Positions 1 through 9,929 of a stretch of 64,000 nt of DNA are shown here, in pieces (the stretch's first letter is position 1; the number at the start of each line of letters is the position of its first letter). The stretch lies in assembly GCA_918026815.1 (NCBI GenBank), contig CAKJVC010000086.1, positions 186,001 through 250,000 on the forward strand, in the 5' to 3' direction. Origin of the DNA: Chalara sp. BL73 (lineage: Eukaryota > Ascomycota > Leotiomycetes > Helotiales). The translations under genes were made by a program, and so were the position numbers. The notes under the pieces are model-generated. The model made no database searches and was not told the origin of the DNA. It saw nothing but the letters and a program-made list of their open reading frames with translations.

Positions 1-144
1 GGTGTAAGGGCTTCTATTTCAGGACGGTTAGGCCCACCTATAACGCTGGGCGAATAAGAACCTGCAGGCCAACTATCTGGGGAATGAGAGCGATTGTTGG
101 CTGGTGCGAAGCTGCGCATGATACTGTCTTCAACGCCACGCTTC

Positions 145-875
145 TTAAGAATCAATGGCGGCACCGCGGCTGGTGATCTTAGCGAACTTAACTTCTTCAT
201 CGGCGAGAGCAGCACGGTTGGTACTGAGGAAGCTTTCGAGTCGTTCGATAAGAAGCTTTCGAGCTCTAATATATTCTGCAACAGCACCTTCGGCATTCGC
301 GAGTGTCTTCAGAAGGCCGTTCAAGCGGGCGGCGTGGACTGGAGCTGATGGTGAGGCAACGTTAGGATTGGTGAGCTTGTCATAGTGTTGATTGGCGACA
401 CTAACTGAAGTCTTGCTGGAGAGAACTAGCTTTGAGATAGCCTGCTGAGGGGCGACAAGGGGTGCAAGTTCTGGGGTTATAGAGCCGCTGGCTTTTGAAA
501 TGAGGGAGCTTCCTAGTAGCCCTCCTTTTCCACGAGTAGATCTGTTCTTGTCAAGCTCTGTAATTTCGTGAGAACTGGAATCAGGTGTATGGATGATGAC
601 AAACCATCGATGCGGGCTTCGATAGCCTCTTGAATAGGTATCTCGAACACATGACACTCTCTCCAAACCCCAATGACGCTTCTGAACTTTTGCTGAACCT
701 CGTTCGTTGCGCCTCCGTATGCTGTCGCCGCAGCACCGGCGATGACTGAAGAAAGTGTGATCAGAAAGTCGGTCTTCTTGCGAGCTTTCGATTGCTGAGC
801 TTCCTCTATATGGCCATCGCACATTAGTATAGTGACCAATAGTTCATAAGGTGTAAAGGGCTCAAAAAACTGCAT
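145..875 (-). CDS. Hypothetical two-exon fungal protein, about 227 aa
   Basis: Two reading frames join cleanly across a 47-base intron at 558-604 (GTTTGT donor, ACAG acceptor), giving exons 605-875 and 145-557. The start is the first ATG in frame (873-875). Codons continue upstream to about 926 without an ATG, so a further 5' exon is possible. After a lysine/arginine patch the N-terminal half has a hydrophobic stretch rich in Ala and Gly (ITLSSVIAGAAATAYGG), which could be membrane-associated. The C-terminal 70 residues are rich in Ala, Glu, Leu and Arg and probably form a helix or coiled coil. I do not recognise the family. It is divergent from the gene that begins at 1563. Confidence 0.55.
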
Positions 876-1562
876 TTTTACAAGTTGATTTGGGGTGACT
901 GAGGATTGACGACGTACCCTTCGCAAGGTAAATAATGAGGTTGTTCCCTTTTGCTACTATGGGTCTTCGGGGCGCTGCAGCAGTACAGTGGTCTGTGCGT
1001 TTTCAGGTACCGTAGCTCATAAGATCGTCGCTCAACAAACTGTCGTCGAGATCCATCCTCCAGCTGTCGAAGGACTCCCTCCCATCGAGGATAGTTCCTT
1101 TAATCCTTCTTGCCCATAGCACCGGGTCTTTTTGCTATCAAGCGTCAATACTTGACGAAAACTGTTCTGTATACCGAGTTCGAAGCACGATAAAATCAAC
1201 CGGTCTCATAACCTGTTGAGACTGAACTACTCTTCTACTGTATTCAATTTGGGTGACAGCTCTTCATATAAAAACAGTGGCACGACCGTGCCATAGGGCA
1301 GTGACTCACCACGTCACTCAAATCAGTCACAGGTTTCTATGTTAGTTGGGCGGTTGCCCAGGGAAACCTCCTAAGTTAGTGCGGGACGGAGAGCATCAGC
1401 AGAATAAAATGATGACCTTCTATCAAGAACAATCACGGACGCTGCTGCTTTGTGTAGACAGTTGCATCCGAACAGCCCAGATATCTATCTCGGCATGCAC
1501 ATGAATCAACCCATACACCTATACCATTGTAATCTAACTTTCGAGCCTCGGGGAGCCTCGAG
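876..1562. other. Intergenic region between divergent genes
   Basis: No convincing gene was seen. On the minus strand an ATG near 1050 opens a short acidic reading frame that could be a 5' exon of the left gene, but no splice combination I tried joins it in frame. The stretch should hold the promoters of both flanking genes. Confidence 0.4.
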
Positions 1563-4226
1563 ATGCCTCGTCAAACCACCCCAACCCAGGCAGAGCTGTA
1601 TGTTACCCAACCACACGACTCACCGTTAGAGTATACTAACCCTCTCAAACAGTCAGCACGATCTCGAACAGTTCGAGGTCGTCCAACGACTCCATCAGCT
1701 TGCCTCGAACATGACCGAAGAAGAAATAGCCTACTCGCTCGATCCCACGCGTCCCAAGCCTCCTCCAAGAGAGGTAGTTCCCGGACCTTGCGAATGTTCC
1801 ATCTGCGACCAGCAATTTCGAAGTTCCGAACAACAATCAGCCTTACGGATGACATACTCGAGGAAAGTTGAAGATTCAAAGGCTAGGGCGCTCGTGGCAG
1901 ACCACATGAGAGGCATTGAAACGGCTCTTGCACATTTGCGATCCAAGTTGGCTGCACATGGGAAGGCAATATCCAGTCGCTGGAGGAAGAAAAGTAGGGA
2001 TAAGAGAGCTGCATTTTGTTAGCTGCGCAACCAGCATTGGAAACCAAGCAGTGGGTGGTCCCAAGATTTATCAACGATAAATCAACTCACCATTGGGAAG
2101 AGGCCCGCGAATCTCGCATGACTTGGTTGCTTCCCTGGTTGGATGTTGAATCTTTGAAGAACGATCCTGCTAGGTTGCTTGGACTTTTGTACAACCGGGC
2201 TCGGTTCACACCGGAACAATGGGCACCACACGATATGGCGAATCTCGTCTTCGGATATAACCAGGGGTTTCTTGATATCCTTTTCTCTCCCTTATGTGTG
2301 GTCATGTCTGGGCCAAATTATGGAGAGCTGGTTTCTTGGAAAGAGAATGCAGCCCATCGACTGGACATCATCGGCTTTCCACGGGGCCAACTCCTTTTGG
2401 CAGCACAGGATATGTTGCTTGCCTTTCTCTGCTCGGTCGTAGACGAATTGACCAAAGGTCTGGATCAGAGCATCGAGGTACAACATGCAGACTATGGTCT
2501 TGTTCCTCCACATATCCCAAGACTTGACTTCAAAAGATCTAGTCACCTTGAGATTTGGTCGGCATATATCAATCAGCCATTTTCCGAACCGCCAAAATTT
2601 GATGTCGATGTTATTATTTCATTAGCTCGAGCAAGAGTCAATGAACTGGGCGATCACATCTGGTTAATGCAAACTGACGCCTCATACATGCGCAGAGTGA
2701 TTCGGACAGCCGTCTCAGCAATACCACTCAAACGTAATCTTCTGGGCCGGGAGCAAGACGCTCACACCCAAGCCCTCACCGAAATAATCATGGACAACGG
2801 AAGTTATGCAACGTGGAAGTGGATATTGGAAGACTGCGAGACACTCAAACTATTGCAAATCAGGTATGGCGATGAGATATGTTCTGGCACTGGGACACAT
2901 CTTCCTTCAGAGTACGACATTGCACTTCAGTCACTAGAGATGAGCCTGTCACAACAAATTCAAAATTCAGAGAAAATCATTCAAGATAGCTTTCCCATCC
3001 GTTCTGGATTTCGGGATCTTTACGAATTCGATCAATCGTCGGGTAACTTGAGGTGGCGATTGAAGCATGGAAAACGAAAGGATGGATTTTGGGACAGCAT
3101 CTTTTTCGAGTCACAGACACTATACTGGTGTGTCACGAACTTGGTCGACCCCCCTGAAGATAGAGTAAAGTACCCAGCAAGTATGGTATTCGCATTCTTG
3201 GACGAATATCTTGCCAGCTGCTCCAAAGAAGAGAGGGCTCAAATGGACGAGCGTTTGTACGCTCAACTTTCGAACTACGCCGCCCTTGATGAGGTGTTTT
3301 CTGCAGTACAATTCCACCGGCCTGGGCCAGGTCACCGGCTCTCGGTCAAAGAGCTCAGAAGCGTCAGCACTTCAAGGCACTTCCGCTTTGTGAGATCTGC
3401 GAGAGCTGATGATCTACTGGTGCAAAAGTTCGGGACTTCGGGTGGTCTGACTCAACCTCTCCTCGAGTTTATGGATGCATATGATGCACGAGGAAGTCTT
3501 GGCAGGATATCTGATAAAATGCGCTTACAGTGTTTTGATGCCATCCAAAACTCGCAGAATGTATTTTGGTCAAGACTGCAAGACGTCAACACGCAATACA
3601 TGAAATTGTGCAATTTTTCACCAGAAGACATTGAGCTGGCCACCCTTTTAATATCAGCGCGATCACAACCCGAATTTATACAGAAGCTCCGGTCCGAACG
3701 ACAGAAAATACTCGATGTTGAAAGGCCATCGAGCGTCCCCAAACACCTGCCCAAGCTCGGCGAGTTCGTCGCGCAAAGAGTGTGGGGACGTGAACGGCCA
3801 TCCGCACCGAAGTTTGCCGAAGAAAGCACCAAAATGAAGCGGCGCGCTCAGCAGCCAGTCTCGATGCCCTCCGTAGAGACACTCAGTCTCGAGGATGGAC
3901 CCGAATCTCTCCCGCCTATGCCAGTCAGGCAAAAAGCATACACAATCTTAAACGGCATGTTCAGCACAAACCCAGAATCGACCGCCAAGACTGTCGATTG
4001 GGACGCCTTCGTCACCGCCATGGCAGACGCGGGTTTCTCCGCTCGGCAAAGCAGCGGCTCTGCTGTGATCTTTGAGCCAGATGATTGGGAGAGAGGCTGG
4101 TCTGGTAAGATCGTCTTCCATAAGCCGCACCCAATTGCTAAGATTGACTCGGTCATGCTGAGGTCAATAGGAAGACGAATGGAGAAATGGTTTGGGTGGA
4201 ATAAAGATACCTTCATTGTCCAATGA
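1563..4226 (+). CDS. Conserved fungal protein with HicA-like C-terminal domain; one frameshift
   Basis: Exon 1 is 1563-1597. The intron is 1598-1652 (GTATGT donor, ACTAAC branch, CAG acceptor) and the second exon runs from 1653 to the stop at 4224-4226, about 869 codons in all. The frame breaks once, in the T4 run at 2014-2017: the coding sense continues if one base is taken as missing. From memory this is a large family in Pezizomycotina, often annotated only as hypothetical or 'ipa' protein. The last 80 residues (near 3985-4220) have a GSAVIF strand, an IVFHKPHP motif and an RRM..WFGW end. This pattern resembles the dsRBD-like fold of HicA, but the usual catalytic GSH is GSA here. Function is unknown. 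The break is either a real mutation or a homopolymer error. Confidence 0.75.
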
Positions 4227-4537
4227 TGATAGGGACTTGGTCTTCATATTTTGAGCTTCTGGTGAGCGGGCAAGACCCACAACGAACCAGAGCGTATAGC
4301 CCCATCCGGCAGGCGACTACAGGGGATGCAACTTCGTTACATATATTGGGTCACGTGTAATTACTTATGCCGTATTACGCCGTATTACGCCGTACGTATA
4401 AGATAGGAAGTATATTACAGCAGTACTATTCAGTGCGTATTTGTGGAAGGAATCTGTACTGCAGTGGTAATAAGGCATCAAATTACTGCAGTAATTACGG
4501 CGTACACACTACTGGCTACACTGAAGAGCATATGATC
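4227..4537. repeat. Convergent intergenic spacer with decamer repeats
   Basis: The spacer lies between two convergent genes. Direct copies of CGTATTACGC stand at 4371-4380 and 4381-4390, with a partial third copy following. A loosely inverted GTAATTACGGCGTAC sequence lies near 4490-4505, so this may be a small degraded inverted-repeat element. No gene was seen. Confidence 0.4.
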
Positions 4538-5680
4538 TCATCTTATACTCCAACTTGTTCCCAGTTTCCTACTCACATCCGGAAACCCCTTGCAAGCAAT
4601 CAGAAGTAGTTCTTCCATTTTACCAATATGAGTAGTGTCTCTTTTATCCCAATTATCAGTCAGCTCACGATAGCTAATAAGGTGTGTCTTCTGGATGCAA
4701 GCCAATAAATCATATCTCTCTTGCATAGATCTTCGACCAAATTCCGTGGGTTTTAAGTCCCAGAGAAAACTTGATCGATTGACGGGCAAGGCTTCCACGA
4801 AGAGAGTTAGTGTGTAATGGCCTTTGGAAACCATTGAATAGACTCCTTGTATCATGTGCGAAACGTGGATTGTCCTCCTGACGGACTCGGCGAAGATCCA
4901 GGCTTGATAGCGGGACATAGTTGCTGGTAGCGTGGCTGGAACGGACTGGTAGAGTCTGTAGGTCCATGATCTGAGAAGTGGAAGGCGGGCTTCTGCTTGT
5001 TGTCGAAGGACTTGCGTGCATGGAAAGAAGAGGGTGAGAATTTCGAGGAGAATAAGAGCTTGGACGAATTCCAGCATCGACGCGAAGGTGTGGATAGACG
5101 TGGTTGTGCGGAGGAGTTCTCCGGCAGTGTTCGAGATAATATGAAATATTAATGTTTGGTGCGAGGGTATTGATTGGATATGCATACTACTGAGGGAGAA
5201 CACGGCTTGCAGTAGCGGCGGAAGTCTTTCTGGATACATTTGGTGATGCAGGAACGTAGTTCCTCCCGTTTCGACGAATTCTCCCGGGATATTCATGAGA
5301 TATTGCCTCATATAGCTAACCGTCACTGAATCCATTCGCATGACGACGGGAGGGGCGTCAAGCTGCCTTGGCAAATTCATGTTGACCGCAGCAGTCATAT
5401 GCATAGTCACATCTATGAGTATGGCAATGTCAATAGGATCCTCCCATTGGATGCGCCCTTGCGCAGGAACCACCGAAACCGTTGAAGGCGTCCGAGACTC
5501 TCCACTCCTATTCGAATCAATGGAGTCCAATTTCCCAAAACTCTGGTACATCGGATCAGAAGGCTCGTTCGTGTATGTGCAGTCTAAGTCTTTCTGGACG
5601 CATCGCTGGCATTGGGGAAGGACCTTGTCGCATTTTCTCCTGGCTTTGATGCATGCCGTGCAGCGTCTGGCGAGTGACAT
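4538..5680 (-). CDS. Zn2Cys6 fungal transcription factor
   Basis: This is a single reading frame of 380 residues from the ATG at 5678-5680. The six cysteines of a Zn(II)2Cys6 binuclear cluster are at residues 7, 10, 17, 24, 27 and 34 (CTAC...RRKC...CQRC...C), the Gal4-type DNA-binding motif. A Ser/Thr-rich linker follows, then a mostly helical region without a recognisable Fungal_trans domain. At 380 residues it is short for the family and typical of pathway-specific regulators. It is divergent from the NmrA-like reductase at 6142 with about 460 bases between the starts, so co-regulation or direct control of that gene is plausible but inferred. Confidence 0.8.
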   Translation of the reverse strand: MSLARRCTACIKARRKCDKVLPQCQRCVQKDLDCTYTNEPSDPMYQSFGKLDSIDSNRSGESRTPSTVSVVPAQGRIQWEDPIDIAILIDVTMHMTAAVNMNLPRQLDAPPVVMRMDSVTVSYMRQYLMNIPGEFVETGGTTFLHHQMYPERLPPLLQAVFSLSSMHIQSIPSHQTLIFHIISNTAGELLRTTTSIHTFASMLEFVQALILLEILTLFFPCTQVLRQQAEARLPLLRSWTYRLYQSVPATLPATMSRYQAWIFAESVRRTIHVSHMIQGVYSMVSKGHYTLTLFVEALPVNRSSFLWDLKPTEFGRRSMQERYDLLACIQKTHLISYRELTDNWDKRDTTHIGKMEELLLIACKGFPDVSRKLGTSWSIR

Positions 5681-6008
5681 TGCTTCAAATTGCACATAAT
5701 ATATAAGCACTGCGCTCAAGCAAGATTTGCGAATCTTGGACAATGTTGAAATAGTGGGGTCGTGTGGACTAATCTGGATGGGGTTTAGTCTGCGCTCGCC
5801 TCGCTTCGGCTGACTTTCAGGGGCATGAGCTCCGTCCGAAGGATTGTGATATTATTCAACACAAAGTGATGGAAATCAGGATCATCATGAGTCAACAGAA
5901 GCAAGTGAAAGTAAGTACAAATACAATGTCTTCCTTCATTCTTCAGTCCACAGTTCAGACAGTTTCTCTCAACGTTCCAACAGAGCCAATTCACTTGAAG
6001 AAGCACTA

Positions 6009-6092
6009 CCACATCACTTCACAACCACATCACTTCACAACCACATCACTTCACAACCACATCACTTCACAACCACATCACTTCACAACCAC
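6009..6092 (+). repeat. 16-bp tandem repeat in the leader of the NmrA-like gene
   Basis: About five near-perfect copies of a CA-rich 16-mer (CACATCACTTCACAAC) lie just upstream of the likely ATG at 6142. They probably sit in the 5' untranslated leader. An upstream in-frame ATG at 5866 would translate them as a His/Thr/Ser-rich stretch unlike the enzyme family. Confidence 0.85.
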
Positions 6093-6141
6093 TTCACCAT
6101 TCCCATTTCATCTCATTCATATATCTTCTCAAAATCCCAAG

Positions 6142-7089
6142 ATGTCTTCAGTCGTCAAAAATGTCCTCGTAATTGGTGCATCCGGCAGTGTAGGACCACA
6201 CATCGTTTCCGCCCTCCTCGTATCAAACTTCTCCGTCTCAGTCTTAACCCGCAAGTCTTCCTCCAGCAAGTTCCCAGAATCCGTAATAGTCCACCGAACC
6301 GACTACTCCAAGAAGTCTCTTCTTTACGCATTCAAAGAGATCGACGTGATCGTCTCAACCATCGGAACATTTTCAACCTACCTTCAGAAAACCGTCATTG
6401 ATGCAGCCATCGCCGCAGGAGTCAAGAGGTTCATTCCCTCCGAATACGGAATCGACACCTCCTTACCGAATTTATCAGGTTTTGTTCCTCCCGCCGTAGC
6501 CAAGCAGGATACGATCAGGTATCTTAAAAGTCAAGAGGAGAAGATTTCTTGGACAGCGGTTTGTGTTGGAGGGTTCTTCGACTGGATTTTTCAGTACCCA
6601 GGGTTGATGGGGTGGGATCTGAAGGGGAGGAAGGCGACGATTTTTGATGGAGGAGATGCGGAGTATGAAGCGACGAATGTTAGGCGGATTGGACTGGCTG
6701 TTGCGAGAGTTTTGGCAGACGAGAATCTGGAGAGCACGAAGAATCAATACGTGTATATCAACTCGTTCACCGTGACGCAAAACGAGGTCTTAAAAGCGTT
6801 AGAGAAGCACATTGGAGAAAAGTTCGAGGTTACGCATATGAAGGCAAAGGATCTGGGAGAAGCGGGGTTGAGGATGCTGAAAGAGGGAGGGGATTGGGTA
6901 AATCTTGGTGGTGGGGAGTATAAGGACGGTGCGTCTGAGGTGATTACTGGTGCGATTTATGGGAATGGGGGGTTCAATAACTTTTCGAGGACGAAGTGTT
7001 TGTGGAATGAGAGGTTGGGGTTACCGACAGAGGATTTGGATAAGAGCGTGGAAAGAATTGTTGCAGATGCAAAGAGTAGGGCCGAGTGA
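6142..7089 (+). CDS. NmrA-like / isoflavone-reductase-like NAD(P)-binding protein
   Basis: The 315-residue protein begins with a Rossmann strand and the dinucleotide motif VIGASGSVG (residues 10-18). It continues with the family pattern VSTIG, a KRFIPSEYG segment near residues 95-105, and a C-terminal substrate-binding half. These features place it in the atypical short-chain dehydrogenases of the NmrA/isoflavone-reductase type, which bind NAD(P) and act as small-molecule reductases or redox sensors in the cytosol. The start at 6142 is chosen because homology begins there and the frame upstream is only repeat. It is intact and intronless. Its substrate is unknown. The divergent Zn2Cys6 gene is the likely regulator. 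Confidence 0.8.
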   Translation: MSSVVKNVLVIGASGSVGPHIVSALLVSNFSVSVLTRKSSSSKFPESVIVHRTDYSKKSLLYAFKEIDVIVSTIGTFSTYLQKTVIDAAIAAGVKRFIPSEYGIDTSLPNLSGFVPPAVAKQDTIRYLKSQEEKISWTAVCVGGFFDWIFQYPGLMGWDLKGRKATIFDGGDAEYEATNVRRIGLAVARVLADENLESTKNQYVYINSFTVTQNEVLKALEKHIGEKFEVTHMKAKDLGEAGLRMLKEGGDWVNLGGGEYKDGASEVITGAIYGNGGFNNFSRTKCLWNERLGLPTEDLDKSVERIVADAKSRAE

Positions 7090-7138
7090 ATTTCTTTTTG
7101 AAATAACATAAGTCAGGGCGTACCGTATTAATTGCATG

Positions 7139-7228
7139 TTAAGATAATACCTCCTTGAAGCACCTACGCCTATATAAGGTATGCCGCTGAGAGAAGGGTG
7201 TTAAAGGAGGTATAAGATATTATCTTAA
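7139..7228. repeat. Short inverted-repeat (MITE-like) element
   Basis: The left arm begins TTAAGATAATACCTCCTT and the right arm is its inverse with a 7-base insertion, ending at 7228. The arms close a loop of about 45 bases. This is a small hairpin-forming element in the 3' flank of the reductase gene. No target duplication could be fixed. Confidence 0.6.
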
Positions 7229-7725
7229 TTATATATAACAAATCCCTCCTAACAAAGGAAAGTAAGGGTTTTGATTGGCCAGTTACCCCCTTACCCGTCT
7301 ATATTCATATCCTGGATGTCAGTAAATTGGGAGACTTTCCGAGCTCGTACCGCATGAAATAAGTATCGGGTAATCCAAAAACCGATCAGCAAGCCGTTTT
7401 TGGCTTTAGCCTACTTGAGAAGGTCCATAGTTCGGCCATTTCTGGAGGCATCCATTGCTGGTGGCGTCCATATCTGGAGGATACCACCATTGAAATTGTA
7501 AGGGGCAAGGGGATGATGACACCAAAATAATAGAATCTCGACACCGGTGTGGAATGGCTCAGTCTTAAATAATGGCGTAGGACTGAACGTCAAGAAACGG
7601 CTTGTGGTAAGGACTGGGCCGGGTATGGCGCCTTTAAAATTATAAAGAGTCGGAAAACGCTCGAAGCCGTATACGGTTATTGCTATCAGGAGGTCATCAT
7701 TATGCCATCACGCCGTTCTTAGATA

Positions 7726-9467
7726 ATGATGGCGGAGGAGCGGAAAAGACCAATTAGCAAGCGGAAACGTGCGCACCTGGAATACCACGCTTGTCGAATT
7801 CTGGAATCATCTTTTGAAGGTCTTGTTCGCGATCTTCAACCATCTCTATGCTTCGTCCTTTACGAAGCCACAAAGGCGAGGCTGCTTCGGCGGCATAAAA
7901 GTATCCCCGGGTTGCGAGATATTGTGCTCGAGGGTTTGGATCAGATTGAATTCAGCACAGATTCTCCGCTAGTTTTCCTTCGCTTTCAACGGAACTTGAG
8001 CCCTGAGAGCCAGTTACTTATATTAAGTTTGCAGAGTAATAAGGAAAGCGCTGGTTTAAAGGAAGCTCTTTGTCAGGCGGATAGTGCAATCAGAGAAATT
8101 TCCAAAGACAGGTAAGTGTATATGTCCACCACTATATTATCTTGACTGACGAACCAACTTTTAGAGCATACCTTGATGCGTATTTCAGGTCTTGCATAAA
8201 GGAGCTAGAGAAAAGCACGTGGCCGAGCTCAAGCTCTGAGACTATTGATGGCTCTCAATCAAGTGAGGCGGAAAAGAGCAATGAGGCTCTTAGGCCTAGA
8301 ATATCAGCAACTCGGAAAAGGCTCATTAAGAACTCCCAGCTAGATATACCGCCAACCAGAAGTTCAAAACGACAACATATAGCCTCTTCTACATCTAAGT
8401 TATCCACAATTTCTTCTGGCGCTTTCTATGGATCTCCTGGCGAAAGCAGATGGCTCGCTCCCGTGCAATGCAGTGTGGAGGATGACAATGACCACGTACG
8501 GGAGAGGGACAACTCCGCCATTCCCGAACTATGGACTGCACAAAACCCTGATTGGAAAAAATCGTGGCAGCGTGCAATTCCTTCAGCTCCTGGTCTCGAG
8601 ACAAGAAACCGCGTCATGGTCGAACAAAGTGATATCGAGAAACTTGATGAAGGCGTATACTTGAACGATAACCTCGTACAGTTCTATCTAAACTGGCTAG
8701 AGTCCGACCTCCAGAAATCTTCTCCAGAAAACGCGAAACGCATCTTCGTTTTCAATACCTTTTTCTACACTCAGCTAACCCAGGGTCCGGATAAGGGGCG
8801 TGCAAACCATGCGTCTGTTGCGAGGTGGACTTTAGCACTTGACCTTTTTTCTTACGACTATCTCATAGTTCCCATTTGTGAACATAGTCACTGGTATTTC
8901 GCGATCATCTGCAACCCTCAGAAATTGCTTCCTCAGCAAGAACAAGGTGTCAGCTCGCAAGATTCGATCGAAGGGGTTCGAGATAATGAGACGGATGAGC
9001 TAGAATCAGATACTCTCGATATCCCAAATTCTACTAAACATGAGTTTTTACCTAGAAAAGGAAATAAAAAGGTCCCGAAGCGCATCCTTGACCCATCGCA
9101 ATTTAGAATCATTACTTTCGACTCGTTAGGCATCGGTCGTTCTGCGGTCTGCACAAATCTCAAGACATACTTAGTCGCAGAGCTCAAAGACAAGAGCAAT
9201 ATCGAAATTCTTGTGCCAGGGTCCATCGGTATGACCGCACGGCTTATACCACTGCAAGAAAACGGATGCGATTGTGGCTTATTTCTTAGTGGTTACGTTG
9301 AGAAGTTTCTCCAAAATCCAGATGAGTTTATCCGCGACGTCGTGCAGAACACAATTCCAATTGATGATGACTATTGGCCTAACTTTCGTGGAATGCGCAG
9401 AAAGATCCGGGACCTTCTTCTAGGCTTACAGGCACAGCAGATAGCTGAGGATGATCATATTCGATAG
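7726..9467 (+). CDS. Ulp/SENP-type SUMO protease (peptidase C48)
   Basis: Exon 1 is 7726-8111, the intron 8112-8164 (GTAAGT donor, CTGAC branch, TTTTAG acceptor) and exon 2 8165-9467, giving 562 residues. The C-terminal half is a C48 cysteine protease domain with the triad in order: His about 371 (HSHWYFAI), Asp about 448 (TFDSLG) and Cys about 499 (QENGCDCG), with the oxyanion Gln about 493. Enzymes of this family mature SUMO precursors and remove SUMO from targets in the nucleus or at nuclear pores. An acidic insert between His and Asp suggests the Ulp2/SENP6-7 subgroup. The 280-residue N-terminus is basic, Ser-rich and low in conservation. All catalytic residues are present. Confidence 0.9.
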
Positions 9468-9633
9468 CCCAACCAAAGCCATCCAAGCCAACAGAAGACC
9501 AGTTCTAGGTCCAAGGATGCTACGTCCGAAAGAAAATGGGAGGACGCAAGTTCGTCAGTCATCTTGTGGCTTCAAGGTTCTCGTTGGTATTCCTTTTCAT
9601 GTTCCATTCCAGGACCGGTAACTGACCGTTCTA

Positions 9634-9850
9634 GCTGGCGCTGGCAAAACCTTCCTTACCTCCAGGGTTATCGACCATGTCCAGAGCCGCCTTGAAAGTA
9701 CCCTAGGCCAGGAGGGGTTTGCTTTCTTCTACTGCAATCGGAACGAAGGGGAACGTCGGAAACCACTCTCCGACCTTCGAAGTTATGTTCGCCAATTATC
9801 GACTGTTAATCGGATGTCCTGCGTCTTCCTTTTGCGGGCTAGCGACATTG
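9634..9850 (+). pseudogene. Relic of a NACHT-domain NTPase gene (P-loop region)
   Basis: About 70 codons translate to a typical fungal NACHT start: a Walker A GAGKTFLTSR, then RVIDHVQ, FAFFYCNRNE and RRKPLSDLRSYVRQL. This pattern is common in fungal NACHT-ankyrin proteins of the STAND NTPase class. No start codon, upstream exon or downstream NTPase sequence is attached. It is a fragment about 170 bases beyond the protease stop, convergent with the kinase gene. A larger ankyrin-end fragment of a similar family lies at 29,700-30,740. Confidence 0.75.
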
Positions 9851-9929
9851 TGAGTCACTCAAATAGCACTGCAGTAAAAGCGCTAATACTAAAATAGATT
9901 CCAACACGCCACTAGCGCGGCCACTCCAA

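Noticed and set aside
1977..2022. An intron explaining the frame break in the HicA-like gene
   Set aside because: GTCGCT or GTAGGG donors with the TTTTGTTAG acceptor are in phase, but they would remove 29-47 bases that, as I recall the family, are conserved coding sequence. A one-base slip fits better.
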